This document shows positions 26,404 to 36,900 of a DNA stretch of 64,000 bases, one piece after another. The stretch spans positions 558,001 to 622,000 of the forward strand of contig OZ244977.1 of assembly GCA_965222995.1 (NCBI GenBank). Reading direction: 5' to 3'. A model generated the notes under the pieces. The model ran no database searches. It was not told the origin of the DNA and saw nothing but the letters and a program-made list of their open reading frames with translations. The stretch is from SB11 sp965222995. GTDB lineage: Bacteria; Bacteroidota; Bacteroidia; UBA8524. Position 1 is the stretch's first letter; each line of letters opens with the position of its first letter. The position numbers and the translations under genes are program-made.

Positions 26404-26959
26404 TGGTAATTTCTACCTTTTCTAAATTAGCCTTTTTTTTAAGCATTACCTTTAGCTTTTGCCTTGCGGCATGCAGGTAAGTGCGTGATGTTACTTCTGA
26501 AATATTAAGTTGCTCACCAATTTCTCTGTGGCTGTAACCGTCAATTGCATATAAATTGAAAACAGCTTTTGCCATGGGAGGAAGCTGGTGCACCAACTTC
26601 ATTATCTCTTCAACATTATATTTTGAAACTACACTATTGTCAGTTTCACCATTATATATTTCTAAATATTCGCTATTGGGTGAGATGTAGTGATTATAAT
26701 TTTTACGCTCTTTTATATAATCAAGCGCAGTGTTAATTATAATTCGCTTAATCCAACCTTCAAAACTACCCTGGTTTCTAAACTGCCCAATATTCTTAAA
26801 CACTTTAAAGAAACCTAAATTCAAAACCTCCAACGCCTCATCCTGCTTCTTCATATACCTTAGGCATATTGCATACATTTTTCCAAAGTAATGCTCATAT
26901 AGCTTTTTTTGAGCTATTCTATCGTTTTCACGACATTTTTCTATGAGCAATTCATTCAT
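26393..26959 (-). CDS. ECF RNA polymerase sigma factor
   Basis: A 188-residue sigma factor. Region 2: LYEHYFGKMYAICLRYMKKQDEALEVLNLGFFKVFKNIGQF, then GSFEGWIKRIIINTALDYIKERK. Region 4: LPPMAKAVFNLYAIDGYSHREIGEQLNISEVTSRTYLHAARQKL, with a C-terminal Lys-rich tail. It is a close paralog of the sigma factor at 62052 (GSFEGWI.RII.NTA..DY, ..A I.GYSH.EI.EQL.IS). It is the first gene of a four-gene operon. A palindrome-like site lies 34 bases upstream (26993-27007). Confidence 0.88.
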   Translation of the reverse strand: MNELLIEKCRENDRIAQKKLYEHYFGKMYAICLRYMKKQDEALEVLNLGFFKVFKNIGQFRNQGSFEGWIKRIIINTALDYIKERKNYNHYISPNSEYLEIYNGETDNSVVSKYNVEEIMKLVHQLPPMAKAVFNLYAIDGYSHREIGEQLNISEVTSRTYLHAARQKLKVMLKKKANLEKVEITNGQ

Positions 26960-26992
26960 TGGACGAGGTGTGCTATTAATGACGATGCTTTT

Positions 26993-27007
26993 GGCAACGA
27001 TGTTGTT
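26993..27007. promoter_or_regulatory. Weaker member of 7-1-7 palindrome family upstream of ECF sigma gene
   Basis: On the plus strand GGCAACG A TGTTGTT, sharing the core CAAC(A/G)ATGTT with the sites at 60992, 61874, 61901 and, with one further core change, 58827. Four of seven arm pairs match. It lies 34 bases upstream of the sigma gene start at 26959. Confidence 0.45.
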
Positions 27008-27120
27008 ATTAGGTTATAAAAATTTACTTAAGATACTATAAAAAGAACAAAATTGCCGATAAAAGGGTTTTACCTTTATTTATATCTGATGTATATATTA
27101 ACGTAGCAATAATATCATAG

Positions 27121-27136
27121 TATCTTTGCAAAGATA
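27121..27136. promoter_or_regulatory. Perfect palindrome overlapping -7 box of mnmA
   Basis: TATCTTTGCAAAGATA, a perfect 16-base palindrome, contains TATCTTTG, a match to the Bacteroidota -7 consensus TAnnTTTG, on both strands. It ends 4 bases before the mnmA ATG. It could act as a bidirectional -7 element or as an operator. Confidence 0.55.
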
Positions 27137-27140
27137 AAAA

Positions 27141-28247
27141 ATGAGTAAAAAAGGTAAAATATTAGTAGCCATGAGTGGCGGCATAGATAGTACCGTTACA
27201 GCTATAATGTTGAAAGAAGAAGGGTATGAGGTGGTAGGAATTACCATGAAAACATGGGACTATGCCAGCTCAGGCGTTAATGGCAAAGAAACAGGCTGCT
27301 GCAGCTTAGATTCTATAAACGATGCACGTGCCATTGCCGTTGAGCATGGCATACACCACTTTATATTGGATATACGCGATGAATTTGGCGATTTTGTAAT
27401 AGACAATTTTGTAGATGAATATTTGGCAGGTCGTACACCAAACCCTTGCGTACTTTGCAATACCCATATTAAGTGGGAAGCACTATTGAAACGTGCCGAT
27501 ATGTTGGATTGTGAGTTTATTGCCACAGGACATTATGCCAACCTAAATATTAACCCCATTAACAACAGGTATTATGTATCAAAAGGGTTGGATGAAAACA
27601 AAGACCAATCTTATGTTTTGTGGGGTTTGGCGCAAAAAAACTTAGCACGTACAAAATTCCCAATGGGTAAATACCATAAGCCTGATATAAAACAAATGGC
27701 AATTGATATGGGCTACCATGAATTAGCTAAGAAAAGCGAAAGCTATGAGATTTGCTTTGTGCCTGACAATGATTACCGAGGATTTTTGAAAAATAGGGTA
27801 GAAGGCTTAGAAGAGCGTGTTGAAGGAGGAAACTTTGTAAGAGCAGACGGTACTATAATTGGTAAACACAGAGGGTACCCGTTTTATACTGTGGGGCAAC
27901 GTAAAGGACTGGAAATAGCCCTTGGAGAGCCTATGTTTGTGCTTGAAATACAGCCAGATACAAATACAGTTGTTTTAGGCACTAAAGACGAACTGGAACG
28001 TAGTGGTATGCTTGTGCGTAGCATTAACTTACAAAAGTATGATGCTATAGATACCGAGTTAGACAGCATTACAAAAATAAGGTATAAAGACGCGGGTACA
28101 CCTGCAGTTATCACTCAGAAAGAGAACAAAATGGAGGTGATATTCAATAGTAAAGTAAATGCTATTGCACCGGGGCAATCGGCAGTTTTTTATGAGGGGA
28201 ACGATGTAATTGGCGGTGGTTGGATTGAAAAAAGTTTTGAGGTATAA
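27141..28247 (+). CDS. mnmA: tRNA-specific 2-thiouridylase
   Basis: A 368-residue PP-loop enzyme that adds sulfur to U34 of tRNA(Lys/Glu/Gln) in the cytosol. The P-loop is SGGIDS at 12-17. The two catalytic cysteines lie in NPCVLCNTHIKW and in SYEICFVPDNDY. The mid part HHTVGQRKGL-like signature appears as FYTVGQRKGL, and the C-terminal beta-barrel is complete. A TATCTTTG -7 box lies just upstream. It is divergent from the ECF sigma operon across 181 bases. Normal length. Confidence 0.95.
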   Translation: MSKKGKILVAMSGGIDSTVTAIMLKEEGYEVVGITMKTWDYASSGVNGKETGCCSLDSINDARAIAVEHGIHHFILDIRDEFGDFVIDNFVDEYLAGRTPNPCVLCNTHIKWEALLKRADMLDCEFIATGHYANLNINPINNRYYVSKGLDENKDQSYVLWGLAQKNLARTKFPMGKYHKPDIKQMAIDMGYHELAKKSESYEICFVPDNDYRGFLKNRVEGLEERVEGGNFVRADGTIIGKHRGYPFYTVGQRKGLEIALGEPMFVLEIQPDTNTVVLGTKDELERSGMLVRSINLQKYDAIDTELDSITKIRYKDAGTPAVITQKENKMEVIFNSKVNAIAPGQSAVFYEGNDVIGGGWIEKSFEV

Positions 28248-28266
28248 TTTTTAAACACACATACAT

Positions 28267-28287
28267 AAGGCAGGTACTACCTGCCTT
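28267..28287 (+). terminator. Rho-independent terminator after mnmA
   Basis: Inverted repeat AAGGCAGG / CCTGCCTT with a 5-base loop and a following AATTATTTT, 20 bases past the mnmA stop. Confidence 0.75.
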
Positions 28288-28296
28288 AATTATTTT

Positions 28297-29973
28297 ATGA
28301 AAACATATTTTGTAGTATTTTTTTTAATAGTATCTGTTTTTGCTAAAGCTGATTCTAATGACTCAATAAAATTTTGGGTATCCTTTAAAGACAAAAAAAG
28401 CACTCCATATTCTGTCAACAAGCCGGAAAAATTTCTTTCAAAAAGAGCAATTGAAAGACGCAAAACCTTCAACATAAAAATAACAGAGCAAGACTTCCCT
28501 GTAAACCCTTCATACGTTAATAAAATAGAAAAAACAGGAGTAAAAGTGCTTAATAGATCGCGTTGGCTAAACGGGGTATCTATTTTAACTGCAGATAATA
28601 AAAAGATTAAAGAAATTCTTGAACTTCCATTTGTAGCTGATGTGAAAAAGGTAGGGGTATATAGCAAAAAAGATAATTCTAAAATGGATTATTTAATGGA
28701 GCTTTTTATGAGTTTAGGAGGGGACAGCGATACTTCAAAAATTGATGGGCCGTACTACGGGGATGGTTTAAACCAAATACAAATGCTAAATGGTGTGGAA
28801 ATGCACAAAAAGGGGTATACCGGCAAGGGCGTTGTTATTGCAGTACTTGATGGGGGGTTTATGAACGTACACAAAATAAAGACCTTCAGGCATTTGTTTA
28901 TCAACAATCAAATATTAGGTGCCTGGGATTTTGTACAACTTGATAGTAATGTATACAACGATAATAATCACGGTATGAATGTACTAAGTTGTATGGCTGC
29001 TAAAACTCCTTACAAAATGGTGGGTACTGCTCCTGATGCTCAATACTGGTTGTTAAGAACAGAAGATGCTAATACAGAGTATTTAATTGAAGAGTATAAC
29101 TGGGCTAGCGGCGCTGAATTTGCTGATAGTGCCGGTGCAGATATCATAAACTCATCATTAGGGTATACCACTTTTGATGATAAAACTATGAACCATACCT
29201 ATAAAGACTTAAACGGGAAAAAATCGGTATGTACACAAGCTGCAGCAATTGCAGCACAAAAAGGAATTATAGTATGCAATGCTGCAGGAAATGAGGGAGA
29301 TGATAAATGGAAGTATTTGGGTGCCCCTGCCGATGCCGTTGGAATAATTACTGTTGGTGGAGTGAATGGTGATAGTACACATGCTGAGTTTAGCTCGTAT
29401 GGCCCAACTGCTGATGGTAGAATAAAACCCACAGTTGTTGCACAGGCAACCAAAGCTATTGTGTCTTCTGTTGACGATAAATTTTATGGTTCTCAAGGGA
29501 CATCGTTTTCATCACCAATATTATGTGGTATGGTAGCTTGTTTGAGGCAAGCAAACCCAACAAAAACAGTTGATGAAGTTATAACAGCCATTCAGTTTAG
29601 TGCTACACAGTATCATGCCCCCGATACAGTTTTGGGTAGTGGAATTCCTAATTTTGTTTTAGCAAACCAATATTTAGGAGGTGATGAATACTTTGACTAT
29701 AAAAGAAATCAAATAGCCGTTCCCCCTTCATCAATCTTTAAAGAAACCATAAGTTTCACCACATTTTCGCCCAAATACGATAGTATAGTTGTTACCATAA
29801 CCGATACAAAAGGGAATATAGTTTTACGTAAATCTATACTACCTGATGTGAAAAATCCGTTGGGTTTTCATAAAATTAATTTAAGCGAGGCAAATAACTT
29901 TGCAACAGGAACTTATACCTGTACTGTAAAAATTGATAAAGAAGTAGCAGTATACAAATTAACCAAAGAATAA
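28297..29973 (+). CDS. Secreted S8 family (subtilisin-like) serine peptidase
   Basis: A 558-residue secreted protease. A signal peptide (MKTYFVVFFLIVSVFAKA) is followed by a propeptide-like region (WVSFKDKKSTPYSV, KFLSKRAIERR, NPSYVNKI, SRWLNGVS), typical of Bacteroidota S8 proteins. The catalytic triad is D185 (AVLDGGFMN), H225 (NNHGMNVLS) and S403 (GTSFSSPILCGMVA). The C-terminal about 85 residues form a beta-rich tail ending in GTYTCTVKIDKEVAVYKL. It resembles a T9SS type A tail but lacks a clear YPNP start, so its export route is uncertain. It is followed 59 bases later by a TonB-dependent receptor gene. Confidence 0.88.
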   Translation: MKTYFVVFFLIVSVFAKADSNDSIKFWVSFKDKKSTPYSVNKPEKFLSKRAIERRKTFNIKITEQDFPVNPSYVNKIEKTGVKVLNRSRWLNGVSILTADNKKIKEILELPFVADVKKVGVYSKKDNSKMDYLMELFMSLGGDSDTSKIDGPYYGDGLNQIQMLNGVEMHKKGYTGKGVVIAVLDGGFMNVHKIKTFRHLFINNQILGAWDFVQLDSNVYNDNNHGMNVLSCMAAKTPYKMVGTAPDAQYWLLRTEDANTEYLIEEYNWASGAEFADSAGADIINSSLGYTTFDDKTMNHTYKDLNGKKSVCTQAAAIAAQKGIIVCNAAGNEGDDKWKYLGAPADAVGIITVGGVNGDSTHAEFSSYGPTADGRIKPTVVAQATKAIVSSVDDKFYGSQGTSFSSPILCGMVACLRQANPTKTVDEVITAIQFSATQYHAPDTVLGSGIPNFVLANQYLGGDEYFDYKRNQIAVPPSSIFKETISFTTFSPKYDSIVVTITDTKGNIVLRKSILPDVKNPLGFHKINLSEANNFATGTYTCTVKIDKEVAVYKLTKE

Positions 29974-30032
29974 TATTTAAAGGTTAGTTGAAACTTTTTT
30001 GGCTGATTTTTTGTCTGTTTGATGTGAAACTT

Positions 30033-32420
30033 ATGAAAACAATTCTAAGGCGGTTTTCCGTTTTATTTATATTAGTCTTAATATCATTTATTTCAGCCCA
30101 ATCACAGAGCTATATCTTAAGTGGTAAAGTTACTGATGAGCAAACAGGTGAGTCTCTTATTGGTGCGGCGATACTCAATATTAATAATGCAAAACAATAT
30201 GCTACCACTAATGAAAAAGGGTACTATCAGATTTTTTTAGAGCCGGGGAAGTATACTTTCAAAATAAGTTCAGTAGGTTATGAGGCTAAACAAGTAAGCC
30301 TTGAAATAAAAAAGAATACATCAAAAAACTTTCAATTAAAGCCCAAAGCCGTAAATGTGGGTGAAGTTATTGTTAAAAGTGAGGCAAGTGATAAAAATGT
30401 GAAGAGTATTGAGATGAGCAAAGTGCAACTCTCAGGCAAAACAATTAAAAAACTACCTGTAATTTTTGGGGAGACTGATGTACTGAAAACCATAACACTT
30501 TTACCCGGTATAAAAAGTGGTGGTGAAGGAAATACAGGGTTTTATGTAAGAGGAGGAGGCCCTGACCAAAATTTAGTGCTGCTTGATGATGCTGTGGTAT
30601 ATAATGCTTCACATTTACTGGGTTTTTTCTCTGTATTTAATGGAGATGCAGTAGAAGATATAGAAGTAATAAAAGGAGGGATGCCGGCTAATTATGGGGG
30701 AAGACTATCGTCAATTGTTAGTGTGGGGATGAAGGAGGGAGACAAATATAAATATAGAGTTAATGGGGGTGTGGGTTTAATTTCATCAAGATTACAAGTT
30801 GAAGGACCTATACAAAAAGGAAAAAGTTCTTTTGTTATAAGTGGGCGAAGAACATATGGCGATGTTGTTGCAAGACCTTTTTTGGCGGATAGTTTAAAAG
30901 AGAATGCACTCTATTTTTACGATTTAAATGCAAAGCTTACTTTTAACTTAAGCCCTAAAGACCGTTTATACTTTACAGGGTATTTAGGTAGAGATGTTTT
31001 TCGTTTTGTGAATAACCGTGTTAACCGTTTTACTTTTACAGTTGGATGGGGAAACCGTATAGCTTCAGCTAAGTGGAATCATATATATAACTCTAAACTT
31101 TCATCAAATGTTAGTCTTACTTATAATGATTTTGAGCTGGGGTCAAACGCTGAATTTGCCGGTGGTACTTTAGATGTATTTTCAGGTTTAAGAGATATTA
31201 CAGGCAAAGCAGACTATATATATATACCTCAAAAAAATATAAAGCTCAAGTATGGGATACAATACATATATCATACATTCATCCCCGGTATTTTATCTGC
31301 TCAACAAGCAGGAGTAAATATCAATAGCGAAATAAACAGGCAGTTTGCTCACGAGGGTGCCGCTTATGTTTCATTAGACTGGGAGGCAAGTACCCGATGG
31401 TTTATTAATGCCGGCTTGCGTTATTCTGCTTTCGACCAAGTTGGTCCTTATAAACAACCCTTGTTTGATGAGTTAGGCGCACCCACCGGAGAGTTTCTAG
31501 AGTTTAGCAGAGGCACTTCAATACAATTATGGCATGGGGCAGAACCTCGATTTTCATTCCGCTATATTATAAATCCAACAACTTCAATAAAAGGCTCATA
31601 TACACGAACTTTACAATATTTGCATTTAGCAACATCATCATCAGCAACCCTACCAACAGACTTATGGGTGCCTAGTTCTCGGTTAGTTAGACCTCAAATA
31701 GCAAATCAAGTAGTATTGGGGCTATTTAAGAACTTTAAAGAGGATACTTATGAAACATCTATAGAAACATATTACAAGCCCATGCAAAACCAGATAGAGT
31801 TTAAGCCCGGAGCGCAATTGTTTTTTAATCAGAATTTAGAAAACGAAATGGTATTTGGCTCAGGATTATCGTATGGGGTTGAGTTCTTAATAAAGAAAGT
31901 GAAAGGGAAGACAACAGGCTGGATTGGGTATACATGGAGTAAAACTACCCGTACCTTTGATATATTTAATAATGGAGACCCTTATTTTTATAGATACGAC
32001 CGTAGACACGATATATCGGTAGTTATAAGCCACCAAATCAATAAAAAATGGGATTTTAATTTTGTGTTCGTTTATGGTTCAGGCAATGTATTAACACTTC
32101 CACAACAACGCTTTACTTATAGTTTTGGAGTAAGCCCACAAGCACCTGCACCATTCTTTAATATTATTGATAGGTATGTAGATATTGCCAATTACCGCAT
32201 GCCTGCATACCATAGAGCAGATATTTCTTTTAACTATACTCCTAAGCCTGATGCTAAAAAATTTAAAAGTAGCTGGAACTTCTCCATCTATAATTTATAC
32301 AGCAGGGCAAATCCATACTTTATATACTTTGACCCTGATGTGTTAACCCAAACAGTTAAAGCACGTATGGTGTATCTTTTCCCTATTATACCATCAGTAA
32401 CGTGGAATTTTAAATTTTAA
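30033..32420 (+). CDS. TonB-dependent receptor with N-terminal carboxypeptidase-like regulatory domain
   Basis: A 795-residue outer-membrane receptor. After the signal peptide (MKTILRRFSVLFILVLISFISA) comes a CarboxypepD_reg-like domain (SGKVTDEQTGESLIGAAI, about 30-110), then a plug (LKTITLLPGIKSGGEGNTGFYVRGGGPDQNLVLLDD, IKGGMPANYGGRLSS), then a barrel ending FPIIPSVTWNFKF with terminal Phe. The start is ATG 30033; the in-frame TTG at 29988 would give an extra hydrophobic leader. A DUF4249 lipoprotein gene follows 6 bases later, a common pairing in this phylum, probably forming an uptake complex. The substrate is unknown. Confidence 0.9.
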   Translation: MKTILRRFSVLFILVLISFISAQSQSYILSGKVTDEQTGESLIGAAILNINNAKQYATTNEKGYYQIFLEPGKYTFKISSVGYEAKQVSLEIKKNTSKNFQLKPKAVNVGEVIVKSEASDKNVKSIEMSKVQLSGKTIKKLPVIFGETDVLKTITLLPGIKSGGEGNTGFYVRGGGPDQNLVLLDDAVVYNASHLLGFFSVFNGDAVEDIEVIKGGMPANYGGRLSSIVSVGMKEGDKYKYRVNGGVGLISSRLQVEGPIQKGKSSFVISGRRTYGDVVARPFLADSLKENALYFYDLNAKLTFNLSPKDRLYFTGYLGRDVFRFVNNRVNRFTFTVGWGNRIASAKWNHIYNSKLSSNVSLTYNDFELGSNAEFAGGTLDVFSGLRDITGKADYIYIPQKNIKLKYGIQYIYHTFIPGILSAQQAGVNINSEINRQFAHEGAAYVSLDWEASTRWFINAGLRYSAFDQVGPYKQPLFDELGAPTGEFLEFSRGTSIQLWHGAEPRFSFRYIINPTTSIKGSYTRTLQYLHLATSSSATLPTDLWVPSSRLVRPQIANQVVLGLFKNFKEDTYETSIETYYKPMQNQIEFKPGAQLFFNQNLENEMVFGSGLSYGVEFLIKKVKGKTTGWIGYTWSKTTRTFDIFNNGDPYFYRYDRRHDISVVISHQINKKWDFNFVFVYGSGNVLTLPQQRFTYSFGVSPQAPAPFFNIIDRYVDIANYRMPAYHRADISFNYTPKPDAKKFKSSWNFSIYNLYSRANPYFIYFDPDVLTQTVKARMVYLFPIIPSVTWNFKF

Positions 32421-32426
32421 GAAATC

Positions 32427-33290
32427 ATGAGAAACTTGAAGCACATAATAAGTATACTAATAATAGCAATAACTTTAGTTTCTTGTGAGAAAGAAATTGA
32501 TGTCCCTTTACCACCTACTGAAAGTGAGATAGTTGTAGAAGCATATATAAACCAACTTGACCCATTATTTAATTATGTGGTTTTAACGCGTTCTGTAGAT
32601 TACTTTAATCCACAACTGGATGCCATAGCCGTGAGTAATGCGCAAGTTTTTATAACTGAAGGTTTGGTTAATGGTACCGATACAGTTTGGGACGATGCAA
32701 ACAAGAAGCAATTAGTCGAGGTAGCTCAAGATACTATACCGGGTATATACTTCAATATAAACTTAGTAGGGCGCATCGGATATGTATATAGATTAGAGAT
32801 AAATGCTGATGGTAAATACATTCATGGGGTAACCAGTATACCGGCTTTGGTACCGTTAGATAGTTTAACATCAAGCTTCAGGGTTAACCCTGTAAATGAT
32901 AAAGATACAGGCTATTTTATGACAATTCATTTTGATGAACCTGTTGAAACCGGTAATAATTATCGATATTTATTTAAAGTAGGAGGGGATACAATCTCTT
33001 TTGGTTGGGGTAGTATAAATGATGAAGACGGAGCTTTTAATGATGAGATTGTTAACGGTGTATATAGAAGCTTCACTTTTGGCGATAGATTTAAGTTTAA
33101 CGATACAGTAAGTTTTTATTTAACCTCTATAGATAGACCGGCATTTAACTTCTGGGATTCATATTCTCAAGCAAGAAGCAATGGAGGACCTTTTGCCACT
33201 CCTGTTCAGCTAAAATCTAATATCAATGGAGCTATTGGCTCATTTACAGGAAAGGCAGTGAGTAGGAAGCGATTAATTTTTAAGCCTTAA
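32427..33290 (+). CDS. DUF4249 family lipoprotein
   Basis: A 287-residue lipoprotein: signal peptide to lipobox LVSC (about residue 20), then EKEIDVPLPPTESEIVVEAYINQLDP, the usual start of DUF4249 proteins, followed by a long beta-rich body (YVYRLEINADGKYIHGVTSIP) and a short basic C-terminus. Proteins of this family sit next to TonB-dependent receptors and are thought to be surface lipoproteins acting with them. Only 6 bases separate it from the receptor gene. Confidence 0.85.
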   Translation: MRNLKHIISILIIAITLVSCEKEIDVPLPPTESEIVVEAYINQLDPLFNYVVLTRSVDYFNPQLDAIAVSNAQVFITEGLVNGTDTVWDDANKKQLVEVAQDTIPGIYFNINLVGRIGYVYRLEINADGKYIHGVTSIPALVPLDSLTSSFRVNPVNDKDTGYFMTIHFDEPVETGNNYRYLFKVGGDTISFGWGSINDEDGAFNDEIVNGVYRSFTFGDRFKFNDTVSFYLTSIDRPAFNFWDSYSQARSNGGPFATPVQLKSNINGAIGSFTGKAVSRKRLIFKP

Positions 33291-33318
33291 ATATATAATA
33301 TGGATACTAATTACTAAT

Positions 33319-33846
33319 ATGGATACAAAAAGTTATAAGTTAAGCTATCCTATCGGTGAGTTTTCTCCTCCAAAAAAAATTACCTCTAATCAAATAGATG
33401 TCTGGGTTGAAGATATTACTCAACTGCCTAAACAATTAGAACAAGTTTTAGCTAAACTTAGAACAGAACAACTGAACAAACCATACAGGCCTAATGGCTG
33501 GACAGGGCATCAAGTGGTACATCATATAGCTGATAGCCACATGAATGCTTTTATAAGGTTTAGCCTCACTCTTACTGAAGATACACCTTCTATTAGACCT
33601 TATCTTCAGGATGAATGGATGAACCTTTCTTATATTAATGCTACCCCAATCCAATTGTCTGTGGATTTAATAAGAAACCTCCATGCACGTTGATCTATTT
33701 TACTTTCTTCATTAACAACTGGTGATTGGGAAAGAGAATATTTTCATCCGGAGTATAATTATACCATTCCACTTAAAGAAGTGGTTGGTTTACATGCCTG
33801 GCATAGCAAACATCATGTAAAACATTTAGAACTGTTACTAAAATAA
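33319..33846 (+). pseudogene. DinB/YfiT-like metal-dependent hydrolase gene broken by in-frame TGA
   Basis: A frame for a 175-residue YfiT-like (DinB superfamily) protein: YPIGEFSPPKKI at the start, WTGHQVVHHIADSHMNAFIRF with the first metal ligands in the middle, and LHAWHSKHHVKHLELLLK at the end with the other histidine ligands. The frame is interrupted by TGA at 33691-33693 in the context LHAR-stop-SILLSSLT, where homologs have LH.RW...L.SL; a single G-to-A change of TGG explains it. TGA is used as an ordinary stop elsewhere (for example 1193, 17243), so readthrough as Trp is unlikely. The truncated product (124 residues) would lack the C-terminal metal ligands. A sequencing error is the main alternative. 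Confidence 0.8.
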
Positions 33847-33865
33847 ATACTAGATACATAAATCA

Positions 33866-33902
33866 AAAAAGCCCTTGGTATTATAATACCAAGGGCTTTT
33901 TT
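33866..33902. terminator. Bidirectional terminator between convergent genes
   Basis: A long inverted repeat: AAAAAGCCCTTGGTATTA and TAATACCAAGGGCTTTTT. It has A- and T-runs on both sides, so it can serve both the plus-strand pseudogene and the minus-strand 1418-residue gene. Confidence 0.88.
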
Positions 33903-33922
33903 ATAGTAATTAAAATTTTAGT

Positions 33923-36900
33923 TTATCGTAGAAGAGTAACGGTCCCACTAAATGTATATGGTTTACCTGCGAAGCTGGTTACATTCACCACATACGTATA
34001 CACATCTTGCTGAGCGAACTCCCCTTTAAAGAATCCGTCCCAACCCTCAGTAATATCCGTAGAGTAATATACCTTTTCACCCCAACGGTTAAACACAAAC
34101 ACCTCAAACGTCTCATAACCCTCCGCACTTACATAGAACCTGTTATTACGTTCATCCCCGTATAAATTAGGCGTAAACGCATTCGGGATATACACCGTAA
34201 TATCCGGGCCGATAATCAACGTATCCAAATGTTCAGACGAACAACCCTTATCCGTAATCGCCGTTAAACGCACAATATACGTACCCGTATCCGTAGGATA
34301 CTCAAACATAGGACTAAACGCCTTAGAATTCGTATTACTCAAATCACCGAACTCCCAAGTATAATCCAGCGTTTGTCTGTTCGCCGGAGCATCCACCACA
34401 GTTAAATTCGTAAACTGAATATCCGTAGCCGCCACCGTAGTAACCTCACGCGACATAGAAAAATTAGCATACGGCGTAGGATCAATAGTAACATTCACAG
34501 GCGTAGCATCACGGAAACACGACGTATTTCTATTCGTAACCCTCAAAGTAATCGTATACGTACCCTCACTATTATACACATGCGTTTCAGAAGCATTAGA
34601 ACCCGTATTATTCGCACCACTGGCAGGATCCCCGAAATTCCACACATAATCCGCCTCAGATGCCTGATCCGTCAACGAAGAAAAATCAACCGGTCTAGGC
34701 TCACAACCACCCAGCGGCGGTAAAATTTCAGCCGTAGGAATAGGATAAATAGAAATATCAAACGATTGAGAAGCAGGTGCACACACATCATTCGCAATAG
34801 TATTCGTAGTAAACACACTCACAGAAAACTTCTGCGTAGCATTATCCTGCGAACCCGGCGTATACACAGGCGCATCCGCCGTAGTACTGCTAAAAGCACC
34901 ATCCCCTTGCGAAGACCACTGCACCCCGGTAGCCGCCGTATACGCAGCCGAAAGATTAAACGGCTCACCCTCACAAGCAGCAGGAGGAACAGTAACATTC
35001 AACGTAGGCGTTTCCTGCACCTCAATAGAACCATTCGCCTCCACCGTACACTGGTAGAAATTCGTTACCGAATACTTCAAATCAAACGTACCCGGACCCG
35101 AATTACCCGCATCAAACTGACCACCGGCACTCACCGTACCGTTTTGCGAGCTCCATACCCCGTTAGAAGGAGAACCGTAAGCCGTAACAGAGAAGAATCC
35201 AACATCCTCACACTGTTTAGGAATAGCCGCAATAGCCGTTTGAGGGATAGGGAATATCGTAACCTCCATAGAATCCGTTACCGGACAATTATTATTCGGA
35301 ATATCATACTCATAATATACCCAGCTTTTTGCAGGAACCGTAGCCGTAGACGGGAACAAGCCCGGATTAAAACTAGTACCCTGCAAGCCCATAGCCCCTA
35401 GCTTTTGCGACCAAGTACCCCCCGCAGGAGCAGCACCCGACACCACATTCAAATCCACAGCAGAAGCATTTTGGCATAACGCAGGCGGAATACCCGCATC
35501 CACATTAGGCACCTCACGTACCGTAACCTTAGCCGTATCATAATTAATACACTTAGTAGACGTACTGGTAACCCGCATAACCATATTATACGTAGCCTTC
35601 TGAGCCAACTTACTCAAATCTAAATTGTAACCACCCAAACCGGGCGACAACGCATTATTAGCTTGCGTATTCGGCGAAGACCACACAATAGTAGAATTAA
35701 ACTGATTCGTATTCGGGCCGATATGATTACCCATAGTAATCACCCCGTCATACCCGCAATAACTACCATCCAAAGTCTCAGCAATAGGCAAAGGATTTAC
35801 AGGCACAGCCACCACCTTGCTATTCTTACAACCCTGGTTATCCGTAACAGAATATTTCACCATATGTTGAGTAGGTCCCGGAGCACCCGGGTTAGCACCC
35901 GCACTATCCGGATAGAAGAAGCCACCGTTAACAATACTCGGTTTCACAACCCCTTCCCAAGTACCCGTAGTAATCGTAGGCCAAACCAAAGCCTCAGACG
36001 TTAAACTAAACGGAGGGTCATTTACACAACGTGCAGAAACAGGAGCAAAATTAATCTCCGGCAAATCACTTTTAGTAACCTGTACCGTATCCGTATTCGT
36101 ACAAGTAACCCCCTGATACGTTCTGGTAGCCTTAATATGCACCTCACGGTCACCCGTAACCACAAAACTATGCTGGTTAAACGTAGACACCGGTGTATTC
36201 AAATTAGGAACAATATACCACTCATACGTATCCGCACCCGTAGCCGTCATAAACACCGTATCCTGGTCACAAATAGTCTGGTTAGGACCACCATCCACAG
36301 GCACCGTATTCACAAACAAATTCATCGTATCGTAATTACTACAGCCCAAACTATCCGTTAGCTGTAAAATATACTCACCGCTATCCGAAATATTCGTAAA
36401 ACGAGAAGTATCCCCGTTACTCCATAAGAACGTATACGGAATAGAATCATTTCCACCATCCAAAGTTTGGATAGCATCATAACAAATACGGAGATCCGGA
36501 CCGATACTCACAGGAGGAAGCGGTTTCCAGAATACATCCACCGTATCACTATTCTCACAACCGTCCTGGTCTTTTACAGCCACCCAGAACGTAGAATCCC
36601 CTCCTGGATTAATAATAGCGCTAGAAGAAGTATCCCCCGAACTCCAGGTATACTCATAATGAGGAATACCGTCCCAGGTAATCGCATTCAAAGTCATCGG
36701 ATTACCGTCACAAATCAAAGTATCAAACGGTAAATCCACCTGAACAAACGGGTCAATATCAATCGTATCCACAAAAGCATTAATACAAGGCGTAGACGTA
36801 CGCAAGGTTAAAAACAAACGGTTTTTACCCGGCTGCATACGAATTGTATCCTGCTTTTTACTTGCAAAAGCAATATTTCTGTTATTAGAATCCTTCACCA

